Assembly (NCBI GenBank): GCA_910579675.1
Contig: CAJTUF010000008.1
Location: forward strand, 44,199-108,198
DNA length: 64,000 nucleotides
Reading direction: 5' to 3'
DNA from: an uncultured Muribaculaceae bacterium
GTDB taxonomy: Bacteria > Bacteroidota > Bacteroidia > Bacteroidales > Muribaculaceae
Below the pieces are notes generated by a model. The model did not search any database. It was given only the letters and a program-made list of their open reading frames with translations, and was not told the origin of the DNA. This document shows, one piece after another, positions 1 through 8,328 of the stretch. The translations under genes and the position numbers were made by a program. Positions within the stretch are counted from its first letter, which is position 1. The number at the start of each line of letters is the position of its first letter.

Positions 1-1136
1 ATGGTCATGTCCGATTCCCCGAAGTGTTTATGGCCGGTAAACGAGGATATGCCGGATGATGATGATGACAGGAAATTGTCGTTCATGAAGTCGTCGATCA
101 CGCTTAAGTCGGCGTCGGAGCTTCCGGCACGGAGCATTCCGGCATCGTTGCCAACGGCCAGACCTTTGTGGATCGGAGCATTGTGAAACAGTTGCCGGTC
201 GAGTGCGTTTATGTCCATATAACCTTTCCATATGATCCAGCGGTAGCCCTTGGCAAACAGATTGTTGACCACCGACTGCTGCTGTGGGGAAAGGGCAAAT
301 GATGTGCCGGCAAACAGGCGGGAGTAGAAAGACATCTCGTTGAGAAACGCGAGTCCGTAGTTGCCGAATTGCTGCTGTGGTCCATGCTGGTGGAAGCTCC
401 AGTCATCTTTTATCCCCTCAGGCTGTCCGGTGGTGATCTCCGAAAGTATAGAGTCGCGGGCCTCCTTTGCGAGATTATGATCATCGGTCAGGATGGCCTT
501 GATCAAGACGTTGCCGGCAAGCCATACTTTATTCTGGCCGGTACGTCCGAAGCGCGATTTGTCCATCACCGCTATTGCACCGTTCAGATCTTCTGGCGTC
601 AACTTGTCGCGCAACATGATAAATGCCGGGCCGAAGGTCTTGGGAATACCGATCTCGTTGTACCACCAGTTTTTACATACAGGCCGGGTTGAGAACCAGT
701 AGCGCAAGCCCTTGAAGATGGTTGAGTCGACGGCTGCATTGAGAGGATCGGAAGGATAGGATAGCAGGAATTTGGTCAGCTCGAGGATCCGGTCGGCATG
801 TTTTTTGGCGTCCCATCCCGAGCGCTTGGTGTCGTTGTAGTTGATATCGGGCCACGAACCGTCGCTAAGGATTGAGTCGATATATGATGAGATGAGTTGG
901 CGATTGAATGGATAGCGCTGATGCAATTCGACCACTACCTGATCGGAATACTCCGTTTCGGGGATGAGGGCGTGGAGGATGCGGTTGATCGGATCTCGAT
1001 CAGATTTGGTGTCAATCATTGCTTGCCGGTAATTGCTTGCGATTTGCTGCAATTCGGTTGAGCCGGATGTGTGATATTCGCCCTTCAGCGACTGGAAAAA
1101 TATAAATGTCAACAGGATAACGGTAAAGATTCTCAT
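1..1136 (-). CDS. polysaccharide lyase family 8 enzyme, C-terminus cut by window edge
   Basis: Translation from an ATG at 1136 runs open to the left edge, giving about 378 residues of the N-terminal helical domain. A signal peptide covers residues 1-19. The PL8 hallmark NWWYNEIGIP is at 156-165. His251 (in QHG) and Tyr260 have the nine-residue spacing of the PL8 catalytic His/Tyr pair, and an Asn lies at 209. PL8 enzymes cut chondroitin, hyaluronan or xanthan by beta-elimination; the substrate cannot be told from this part. A minus-strand TATCTTTG -7 element 29 bases upstream supports this start. The beta-sandwich C-terminal half lies outside the window. No SusC/SusD pair is adjacent. Confidence 0.85.
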   Translation of the reverse strand, partial: MRIFTVILLTFIFFQSLKGEYHTSGSTELQQIASNYRQAMIDTKSDRDPINRILHALIPETEYSDQVVVELHQRYPFNRQLISSYIDSILSDGSWPDINYNDTKRSGWDAKKHADRILELTKFLLSYPSDPLNAAVDSTIFKGLRYWFSTRPVCKNWWYNEIGIPKTFGPAFIMLRDKLTPEDLNGAIAVMDKSRFGRTGQNKVWLAGNVLIKAILTDDHNLAKEARDSILSEITTGQPEGIKDDWSFHQHGPQQQFGNYGLAFLNEMSFYSRLFAGTSFALSPQQQSVVNNLFAKGYRWIIWKGYMDINALDRQLFHNAPIHKGLAVGNDAGMLRAGSSDADLSVIDDFMNDNFLSSSSSGISSFTGHKHFGESDMT

Positions 1137-1164
1137 ATCATTGCGAGGCTTTCGATTGATGGTG

Positions 1165-1172
1165 CAAAGATA
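1165..1172 (-). promoter_or_regulatory. -7 promoter element of the PL8 gene
   Basis: TATCTTTG on the minus strand matches the Bacteroidota -7 consensus TAnnTTTG. It lies 29 bases before the ATG. No convincing -33 TTTG is seen at the usual distance. Confidence 0.55.
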
Positions 1173-1241
1173 ATAAAAAGACAACAAGAGGCTGCCCTGA
1201 TGCAGCCTCCTGTTGCTATGAAAATAGATGCGGGTCGGGTA

Positions 1242-3881
1242 TTATTCGCCTTTTGGGCCCCAGGTGTAGGCCGAGGTCGACTTAAATCCGGCCACACCGA
1301 AATACTTTTCAATATTGCCCTTGAGGGTAACCTGCTTACCGAGGTTGCCGGGATTGCCGGCGAGGTTGAGGGCCGAGCGCACGGCTCCTGAGGGGAGCTG
1401 CACGGGGATACATTTGTTGATGTCGGTCTCCTTGGGCGAGTCGGCGATGAGGATATTGGTTGCCGAGGCGGCTTCAGTGGAGAAGTGGGCTCCCTCGGAG
1501 ATTTTCTGACCTTCGACCGATCCGACTATGTAGCCGGTGACATATACACCCGTCGCGCCACCCTTGCCGTAGACTGTCAGACCCTGTGCCACCGAATAGG
1601 GTTCGGAGGCCGAGCCGCTGCCTGTGGCCGGGGTGTCGGGAGTGGGATCATCGGGGGTGGATGATCCACCGGCACCGATGCGGAGATCGTCGATGCGATA
1701 AGTGGTGTAGCCGTCGGCGGCCGGGCCGGAATAGCGGAAGCCTATGTAGACTATCCCCTTGAAGGCTGAGAGGTCGATGGTGCCCGAGGGCTCAAACTCG
1801 CTCCACGATCCGGTGGGCGATGGAATCTTGGCTTCGAGGCGCGTGATGGTGGCTGTGGCGGGATCGGCTGAGGTCATGGCAAACACCTCCAGAGTGCCTG
1901 ACCCGGTGTAGCCCACGCAAGTGGTGAAGCTCATGGTCTTTGACTCCATCTTGTCGATATCGAGGGCGGGGGTGATGAGCCACGACACGAAGCCGTCGGT
2001 GCCGGGCTTGCCGTTGTAGCCGGTGCATGCGGCAAAGGTGTTGCTGTTGTAGCTCTGGATAAACCAGGGCTTGTTGCCGCTGGTGGTCACAGAGGTCCAG
2101 CCTTTGAGCTGGTTTATGTCGGTGAGGCCCGAAAAGTCGGCTGTGAGCGATGTGAGGGCGTCGCCGGGGGTGGGGTCGACCGGAGTGTCGGAGCCTCCCT
2201 CCTTATTGTAGGCGGTGAGGTTTTTCACGCCGGGCATGCCGACATATTTCATCACGTCGCCCTGGATGCTCACGGCAGAGTGGAGCAGCCCGGGATTGTC
2301 CATCAGGTTGAGTGCCGAGCGGATGGCTCCGGTGGGGAGGTTGACCGAGATGCAGTTGTTGAAGTCGGTCTCCGTGGGGGTGTCGGCAAGAAGAATGTTT
2401 GTGGCCTTTGTTGCGGGCACGCTGAATATGCAGCTCTCAGTGTCGGCATAGGTGAGGATGTCGGTGTTGACCCATCCCACCACATATCCTTTGACCCAAA
2501 CGCCGGTCTTCACGGCAGCCGAGGTCGACGAGGGGTTGAAGCCTCTCACCTGGGCGGGATTGAATGGCTTGGCCTCGGAGCCGTCGCCCGATGGGATTCC
2601 GGCGCCCGGTGTCTCTACCCCTTCGATGGTAAATTCGGCTGCGGTGCCTTTGTTGCCGGTGATGGCAAAGGTAGAGAGATCGCGTTCGAAGTTACCGTAG
2701 ACCATTATCTCGTGTCCGAGATTAGAGGGGTTGTCGCGGAGGTTGCCTATGGTGCGGAGTGCAGAGCCCTGGGGGAGGCGTATCACGAGGGCCTCGCGCA
2801 GGCTGCGGGTGTCGGCGCTCATGCCTATGACGAGCGTGTTGTTCATGTCGAAGGGTGCTTCCCACTGGATGTCGGCCTCGGAGCTGACGGCGGAGACGCC
2901 CGAGCGCACGGCGCCGACTATGTAGCCCTTGACCCATCCGAGGCCGGGAGCTCCGGCGGCTTCCATCGCCACCACCTGATCAACCGTGTAGGGGTTGGTC
3001 TCGGTGCCGATGGGGAGGGTGGGATTGCCCACATTGAGGATGTCGTCGGTGGAGCGGAGGAGGAGCTGCCAGTTGGCCGATGATCCGGAGCCATTGTACG
3101 ACAGGATGCCTACAATATCGAAATCGCCGGCAGGAAGGGTCTCGCTCCAGAAACGGGCATAGCCGCTGGTGCGCACTATGATCGAGTTGCCGTTCTGGTC
3201 GAGCAGGGTACGGTTGGTGTTGACCTTATGAGCGGAGCAGAAGGCCACCTGTCCCCCCTCCTCGAAGTGTACGTTGTTGATGCGCACGAGGCGGCTCTGC
3301 ATGCGCCGCAGGCTCTCGGCCGAGTTGCCGAGGCGGGGTATGTCGACGGTGAGGGTGTCGATCATCTCGGGCTCGGGAAGACCATTCAGGCGGGCATGGC
3401 TCTCAAAAAACTCATAGGGCATGAAAGTGGCCTGCCATCCGTAGGATGAGGAGTAGTCGGGAAAACCGAGCTGCTGCAGCGATGAATATTTGCCGATATA
3501 CATATCGGTGACATCCACCACCACCTCCTGGCCTATGCGGTAGCGGTTGCAGAGGCTGTTGGCGTTGATGCTCATTGCGAGGGCGCCTGTGGCATCCTGT
3601 ATGACGAGGCTTTTGTAGATGTTTCCGGCCTCGTCGGAGCTCACTACGCGTCCCGACACCACAACTCTCTCTCCGGCGCCGTTGAGTCGCACGGTGTCGA
3701 TATAGTTGGCGGCATCGTTCCAGTAGGCCTCCTTGAGCTGGGCTATGGTGGTGTTTGGTGTCAGGCCGGCTTCAGGCTCGGTGAAGGCGGGGGAGTCGAC
3801 ATCGTCCTGACAGGCCGTCGGGGCCATCAGTGCCGCAAGGGCTGCGGTGGCTGTTGATAAATATTTGAGTATCTTGTTCAT
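1242..3881 (-). CDS. DUF5689 lipoprotein with repeated OB-like units and a choice-of-anchor J domain
   Basis: An 879-residue exported protein. The signal peptide ends in a lipobox (APTAC, Cys near 24), so it is probably a surface or periplasmic lipoprotein. Residues ~35-285 resemble DUF5689 and align with the next gene upstream (shared: N-T-T-I, K-x-x-Y-W, G-N-I-Y-K, Q-D-A-T). Three homologous ~120-residue units follow (about 295-415, 435-560 and 765-876), each with a K/T-G-Y-I/V-V-G core, a D/S-x-P-T/K-E-T-D stretch and an N-P-x-x-L-G-type end (DUF6359-like). A choice-of-anchor J (cleaved-adhesin-like) beta-sandwich at about 585-745 sits before the last unit. It is the third gene of a TonB receptor/DUF5689 operon (32-base gap) and probably captures ligand. 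Substrate unknown. Confidence 0.75.
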   Translation of the reverse strand: MNKILKYLSTATAALAALMAPTACQDDVDSPAFTEPEAGLTPNTTIAQLKEAYWNDAANYIDTVRLNGAGERVVVSGRVVSSDEAGNIYKSLVIQDATGALAMSINANSLCNRYRIGQEVVVDVTDMYIGKYSSLQQLGFPDYSSSYGWQATFMPYEFFESHARLNGLPEPEMIDTLTVDIPRLGNSAESLRRMQSRLVRINNVHFEEGGQVAFCSAHKVNTNRTLLDQNGNSIIVRTSGYARFWSETLPAGDFDIVGILSYNGSGSSANWQLLLRSTDDILNVGNPTLPIGTETNPYTVDQVVAMEAAGAPGLGWVKGYIVGAVRSGVSAVSSEADIQWEAPFDMNNTLVIGMSADTRSLREALVIRLPQGSALRTIGNLRDNPSNLGHEIMVYGNFERDLSTFAITGNKGTAAEFTIEGVETPGAGIPSGDGSEAKPFNPAQVRGFNPSSTSAAVKTGVWVKGYVVGWVNTDILTYADTESCIFSVPATKATNILLADTPTETDFNNCISVNLPTGAIRSALNLMDNPGLLHSAVSIQGDVMKYVGMPGVKNLTAYNKEGGSDTPVDPTPGDALTSLTADFSGLTDINQLKGWTSVTTSGNKPWFIQSYNSNTFAACTGYNGKPGTDGFVSWLITPALDIDKMESKTMSFTTCVGYTGSGTLEVFAMTSADPATATITRLEAKIPSPTGSWSEFEPSGTIDLSAFKGIVYIGFRYSGPAADGYTTYRIDDLRIGAGGSSTPDDPTPDTPATGSGSASEPYSVAQGLTVYGKGGATGVYVTGYIVGSVEGQKISEGAHFSTEAASATNILIADSPKETDINKCIPVQLPSGAVRSALNLAGNPGNLGKQVTLKGNIEKYFGVAGFKSTSAYTWGPKGE

Positions 3882-3913
3882 GGAAGATATATCGGAAGAT
3901 GTGGGGAGGAGAA

Positions 3914-5254
3914 TCAGTTATCGGCTCTCACATATATGAGTGGCAGAGGCTGCGATGCGGTGGTAGAGGGCGCGAAGTTGCTGTACTGGTCGGCCCAGCG
4001 CACCACAAAGCCGCTGCGGAGGGTGTTGGTGAGGGTCCATCCGCCGGCAGCAGGCTCCACCTTCCAGTAGCATCCGTCGACGGGGTTGTCGTAGAGCTGG
4101 AAAGAGCGGTGGGCGTCGACATCGTCCATTGCCACATAGCGGCCATAGGAGTCGGTGATGGCGCGGGTGGCGTCGGAATTGCCCTTGACAAAGGTCATCT
4201 CGCAGGTCTCCTTGGCGGTGACGGTGTTGGTGCCTGTGGCCACGGGATCCTCGACATAGAGATAGCCGTAGGAGTAGGAAGCCGAGATCGGTATGGCCAC
4301 CTTACCGTCGGGGTTGACCATGATGAAGCGGGTGCCGGGGGCGGGCATGGTGGAGCTCAGGGTGTAGACAGCCGGCTTGGCTCCGGGTATGTCGGCGGGA
4401 TCGCCCGAAAATCCGAAGGCGTCGGTCTGCGAGCGCATCAGGAGCTGCCAGTCGGTGCCGTAGTAGCTGAGGATAGCCACCACGGAGCCGGTGCCTGCGG
4501 GCATGGTCATCTGGGCAAAGGTGGCATAGGCGCTGTTGCGCACGGTGATCGAGTTGCCACGGCCGTCGATAAGCGAGCGGTTGCTTGAGGTGCCGAAGTC
4601 GCTCCAAGTGAGCGAACCGCCCCCTTCAAAAGCAACATTGTCGAGCCTCACGAGCTGCCCTACATAGCGGGCTATGCTGTCCTGGTTGCGTCCCCACTCC
4701 TTGATGCGGGCGAGGGTGGTGGCGATAGTGTCGATCTCTTCGGGGCGGGGGAGTCCGTTGAGATGGGTCTTGTCGTAGAACATCGAGCCGGGCATCTGCG
4801 AGGTCTCGTAGCCTGAGCCGTAGGCTTCGCGCAGACCAATCTGGAAGAGGCCGTTGTATTTACCGGCATAGAGGCCGGTGACGTCGATAAACATTTCTTC
4901 CCCCTCTTTGAAGCGGAGGTAGAGCTTGGTGGTGTCTACGGCAATTGCCACAGCCGAGGTGGCGTCCTGAAGATAGACGGTCTTGTAGATGTTGCCGGTC
5001 GAGTCAGAGGCTATCACACGGCCTCCGAGGATCACCCGTCCGCTGGTGGTCGGGGGTGTCACCATCAGGGCATAGTTGCGGTCGGACTGCCAGTAAGATT
5101 TCTTGAAATCGAGAATGGTGGTGTTGGCCTCCATGGTGGTCGACGGTATGTCGAGTGGCGGCCTGTCGAGGTCGCCGTCGCATGAAGATAACAGGGCGGG
5201 GATCAGTGCCGCAGCAGCCAGAGCTACCGATGCCCGTATATGCTTGAGATTCAT
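3914..5254 (-). CDS. DUF5689 domain lipoprotein
   Basis: A 446-residue protein with signal peptide and lipobox LLSSC (Cys ~25). The N-terminal ~280 residues are homologous to the N-terminal domain of the downstream 879-residue protein (T-T-I, K-x-Y-W, G-G-R-V, G-N-I-Y-K-T, L-Q-D-A-T-S-A). The C-terminal part, about 300-446, is a different beta-rich module ending in R-A-D-N. It lies 56 bases downstream of the TonB-dependent receptor and 32 bases upstream of its paralogue. Such proteins often travel with non-SusC TonB receptors and are thought to be their surface partner. No catalytic motif is seen. Confidence 0.75.
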   Translation of the reverse strand: MNLKHIRASVALAAAALIPALLSSCDGDLDRPPLDIPSTTMEANTTILDFKKSYWQSDRNYALMVTPPTTSGRVILGGRVIASDSTGNIYKTVYLQDATSAVAIAVDTTKLYLRFKEGEEMFIDVTGLYAGKYNGLFQIGLREAYGSGYETSQMPGSMFYDKTHLNGLPRPEEIDTIATTLARIKEWGRNQDSIARYVGQLVRLDNVAFEGGGSLTWSDFGTSSNRSLIDGRGNSITVRNSAYATFAQMTMPAGTGSVVAILSYYGTDWQLLMRSQTDAFGFSGDPADIPGAKPAVYTLSSTMPAPGTRFIMVNPDGKVAIPISASYSYGYLYVEDPVATGTNTVTAKETCEMTFVKGNSDATRAITDSYGRYVAMDDVDAHRSFQLYDNPVDGCYWKVEPAAGGWTLTNTLRSGFVVRWADQYSNFAPSTTASQPLPLIYVRADN

Positions 5255-5310
5255 ATTATGATTGCGTGGATGTTAGAAAGGTGGGTGGAGGAGTGGATGA
5301 GTGGCGGCTG

Positions 5311-8088
5311 TCAGAAGCGCACCCCGACATTGAGAAACACCTTTATGCCCTGGGCGTAGTAATACTTGTTGGGATACTTTGACGAGTCGAAGTTGGTGTA
5401 GTCGAAGCGTCCCTGCTGATAGCCGTAGGTCATGATGTTGCGCTTGTTGAGGATATTGTCGACCGAGAGGTTGAAATTCATCGACACCTTGCGGTTGATA
5501 TTCACAATCTTGCCTATCGAGGCGTTGAGGGTGAAGGCGTCGTTGAGCTTCTCCTGGGTGGTGATCTCATCGATCTTCTCGGTGAGGGTGGCCTCGTCGG
5601 GGTAGAGGGTCCAGAGGTTGGAGAGTGCCTCGTGGCGCACCGGGGTGAGGTTCACATAGGCGTTGCCCATATATGAAGCGTTGATGCCGAAAAACCACGA
5701 GTGGGGAGCGGCCCAGTCTATGCCGATATTGACAGCTGTCTGCGGTGTGCCGCCGATATGGTAGTTTTTAAGATATACGGTGGTGGCGGTATCGGGCATC
5801 ATGCCGTTTTCGTAGGAGCGCACTCCTGTGGGGCGGTTTTTGTAGCGGTAGGAGGCCACTGTGGCAGCCACCGAGGCGGTGACCGACGGAGTGAGCTTGT
5901 AGGCTGCGCCGAGCTCTATGCCTTTATAGCAGGTGTTGACCCCCTTGAGCACATAGTTCATGAAGGTGGAGTACTGGTCGTCGTAGAACGATGTGCGCTC
6001 GGTCTGGTCGCGCATGTCGGTGTAGAAGGCCGTGAGCGAGCCACGGAAGCGGCGGTAGAGCCAGGAGTAGCTGATGTCGACCGAGGCCACACGCTCGCTC
6101 TGCAGCCCGTCGATCACATCATCCTTGATGCGGGGCGAGATGTAGGAGTATTCAAAGAGCGGAGCGCGGCTCTCATAGACGGCGTGGAGCTGGAAGAAGT
6201 TGCGGCCGTCGAGCTTATAGGTGGCTCCGGCTTTGATGCCGCCGTTGTCAAACCGGTGGGTGTCGCCTTTGCCGTAGGAGTTGAGCGGAGCGCGGCCATT
6301 GCGCATATGACCGTCGCGCTGAAACTGGGTGTAGCTCATCTCAAGGCCGTAGTTGATCTCCCAGTGTGGGAGCGAGATCATGTTCTGGAGCCATGCGGTG
6401 GCCTGGATGGCGCGGATGTTGTAGTCGTAGCCGAATGTGTCGCCCTTGCCTACGCGGCGGTTGGGGTCGTTGAGATTGTTCTGGAGTATCGAGGGATTGT
6501 TGGGGAAGTCGCGCTCGGCAAACTGGTCGATGTCGAGCCAGAACTCACCCCCGAGCAGGTCGCGGATGCTCTTGTAGTAGTGGGCGTCGGTATAGTTGAC
6601 CGATGCGCCTCCCTGCAGGGTCATGGCCGAGTTGAGGCGATGGTTGACAAGGGTCGACAGTGCTACGTTAAACTGGTTGGAGTGGCGGTTTTCGAGTATG
6701 TAGGTCGAGCCTTTGCGGTCGGCTTCGGGGAGGGAGCCGTTTGCGGCATTGTTGAGATAGTTGGTCTGGTAGAGAGCGTCCCAGTTGATCTGGCGGAAGC
6801 TCTCGTCGTTGCGCCACAGATTGGTGTAGAGCTCGTATGCTTCGGGATTGTCCTTGTAGTAGGAGGGGAGATAGCGGTAGTAGTCGGGTCGCGGGTCGGC
6901 GGCGTTGTACCAGTTGAGGGCCGAGGTGGAGTAGTTGACCCATCGCGCCATGGCCGAGGTATTGACGTTTGTGCGTCCGTCGAGGCTCTTGTAGATCCAG
7001 TTGAGCATGAAGGTGGGGTCGAATGTCTCCACTATCTTCGAGCTGCGCTTCTTGCCGTCCTGCCAGCCCCAGTTGGGGTTGTAGAGGTTGTTGTCGGCCA
7101 GATCGTAGGCTTCGAGATATGTGGCCGACGAGGTGGCGCGCTGGGTCGGGGCGCCCCATGCGGTGAGGTTGATGGAGTGGGAGGGGTTGAGCTGCTTCTC
7201 GAGCGAGAGAAACAGGCCGCCGGAATTGTAGAATGTGCCGGGGATTATCCCTTCGTCGGCCCAGCGTCCGATGCCGGCCACGGTGAGGCCCCAACCCTTG
7301 TCGTTGATTCCGGTCGAGTACATGGCCATGGCGCGGAGCATATAGTTGGCATTGGTATAGGCCACCGAACCGTTAAATCCGGGAGCGTAGCCCGAGGTGA
7401 TGGTCGATATGTTGGCCGAGCCGCCTATGTCGCCCATTCCGTAGGTGGCGCCGTCGAGTCCGATGGTGTTGGTCCGGTTGCGGAAAGCACGGTTGAGACC
7501 GCCGAGGCTTGAGTAGTTGAATCGTCCGCGGGCGAGATCGTTCATTTTCATGCCGTTGATATACACGTCGGTATATTGCGAGTCGTAGCCGCGGAGGCGG
7601 AATCGCATGGCCGAGAAGTCGTAGGAGGCGGCTGAGTAATACACATTGTCGCTCGCGCCGGTGAGCGCTCCTATGCTCTGGGCGTTCCCCTCCTCATCGT
7701 CGAGCATGCTCTGGTCAAACAGGAGCTCCTCCTGCGCTCCGGCAGCGATAGCAGCGCCGGGGTTGTCGAGCTGGAGCGAAATCTCGCCGAGATCGGCCAT
7801 TGTGCCATCGGGGATAATGACAGGCAGGTTGGCGTCGGCATAGCCGTAGGCAGCGATGATGAGAGTCTCGGCTCCGGGAGTGGCCCCGGATATTGAGAAA
7901 CGTCCTGACACATCGGTGGTTTCGGCGCGTCCCTGCTCAAGGAGCAACACCGTGGCATCGGCCACCGGCTGGCGCGTCGCGGCGTCGATCACCCTTCCGG
8001 CCACACCGGAGGCAGCCGCTTGTGCCGCCACCGTGGGCGGAAGGAGGGCAATGATCAGGGCCACAAGGGCTAACAGTCTTACTTTCAT
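5311..8088 (-). CDS. TonB-dependent receptor with carboxypeptidase-regulatory-like N-terminal domain
   Basis: A 925-residue outer-membrane receptor. A signal peptide ends at about residue 23 (TVAAQA). A CarboxypepD_reg-like domain (G-R-V-I-D-A, D-V-S-G-R-F-S-I) occupies ~27-115. The plug follows at ~130-250 (R-L-R-G-Y-D-S-Q-Y-T-D-V-Y-I-N-G-M) and then a beta-barrel rich in Tyr/Trp/Asn, ending in the aromatic strand F-L-N-V-G-V-R-F expected for BAM insertion. It is shorter than typical SusC proteins and no SusD is adjacent; two DUF5689 lipoproteins follow instead. Import of a specific ligand is expected but not identifiable. A long open frame on the opposite strand inside it is a codon-bias shadow. 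Confidence 0.88.
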   Translation of the reverse strand: MKVRLLALVALIIALLPPTVAAQAAASGVAGRVIDAATRQPVADATVLLLEQGRAETTDVSGRFSISGATPGAETLIIAAYGYADANLPVIIPDGTMADLGEISLQLDNPGAAIAAGAQEELLFDQSMLDDEEGNAQSIGALTGASDNVYYSAASYDFSAMRFRLRGYDSQYTDVYINGMKMNDLARGRFNYSSLGGLNRAFRNRTNTIGLDGATYGMGDIGGSANISTITSGYAPGFNGSVAYTNANYMLRAMAMYSTGINDKGWGLTVAGIGRWADEGIIPGTFYNSGGLFLSLEKQLNPSHSINLTAWGAPTQRATSSATYLEAYDLADNNLYNPNWGWQDGKKRSSKIVETFDPTFMLNWIYKSLDGRTNVNTSAMARWVNYSTSALNWYNAADPRPDYYRYLPSYYKDNPEAYELYTNLWRNDESFRQINWDALYQTNYLNNAANGSLPEADRKGSTYILENRHSNQFNVALSTLVNHRLNSAMTLQGGASVNYTDAHYYKSIRDLLGGEFWLDIDQFAERDFPNNPSILQNNLNDPNRRVGKGDTFGYDYNIRAIQATAWLQNMISLPHWEINYGLEMSYTQFQRDGHMRNGRAPLNSYGKGDTHRFDNGGIKAGATYKLDGRNFFQLHAVYESRAPLFEYSYISPRIKDDVIDGLQSERVASVDISYSWLYRRFRGSLTAFYTDMRDQTERTSFYDDQYSTFMNYVLKGVNTCYKGIELGAAYKLTPSVTASVAATVASYRYKNRPTGVRSYENGMMPDTATTVYLKNYHIGGTPQTAVNIGIDWAAPHSWFFGINASYMGNAYVNLTPVRHEALSNLWTLYPDEATLTEKIDEITTQEKLNDAFTLNASIGKIVNINRKVSMNFNLSVDNILNKRNIMTYGYQQGRFDYTNFDSSKYPNKYYYAQGIKVFLNVGVRF

Positions 8089-8156
8089 TGCGATATTATT
8101 GGGATGTATTTCTATAATCGGTTAAAGCTCCGGTGCGGGTTGGGCCGCTATGGTGC

Positions 8157-8189
8157 AAAGGAGGTCAAAAATAGTTATTTTTTGTCAAA
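8157..8189 (-). promoter_or_regulatory. possible promoter of the TonB receptor operon
   Basis: On the minus strand a TTTG (8186-8189) lies 21 bases before CTCCTTTG (8157-8164), an imperfect -7. A better -7, TATTTTTG (8166-8173), has no -33 at normal distance. Which one is used is undecided. Confidence 0.35.
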
Positions 8190-8195
8190 TAAATA

Positions 8196-8230
8196 GCCGC
8201 TCCCCATGATTTTTTTTCATGCGGAGCGGC
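8196..8230 (-). terminator. intrinsic terminator after the metalloprotease gene
   Basis: An inverted repeat GCCGCTCC-C-CATGA / TCATG-C-GGAGCGGC with a 7-base A/T loop. On the minus strand it is followed by a T-rich stretch. It lies 99 bases past the stop of the metalloprotease gene and just before the TonB operon promoter region. Confidence 0.7.
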
Positions 8231-8328
8231 AAGAGAGTTATCGGCACGCATTTATGCGCCGCCCTATCTATTTATTGTGTCAAGTATGAGTTGACCATAA
8301 ATGCATAATTGTGCGGATCATTCTGCCG

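Noticed and set aside
2280..3083. 267-codon open frame antisense to the 879-residue lipoprotein
   Set aside because: Same shadow pattern (Gly/Val/Ala/His-rich) and no start signals.
5701..7512. 603-codon open frame antisense to the TonB receptor
   Set aside because: Low-complexity Gly/Val/Ala-rich translation with no domain; it mirrors the codon bias of the receptor gene.
1..8088. Polysaccharide utilisation locus
   Set aside because: A PL8 lyase and a TonB receptor are present, but there is no SusD or other glycan enzyme, and the lyase has its own promoter.
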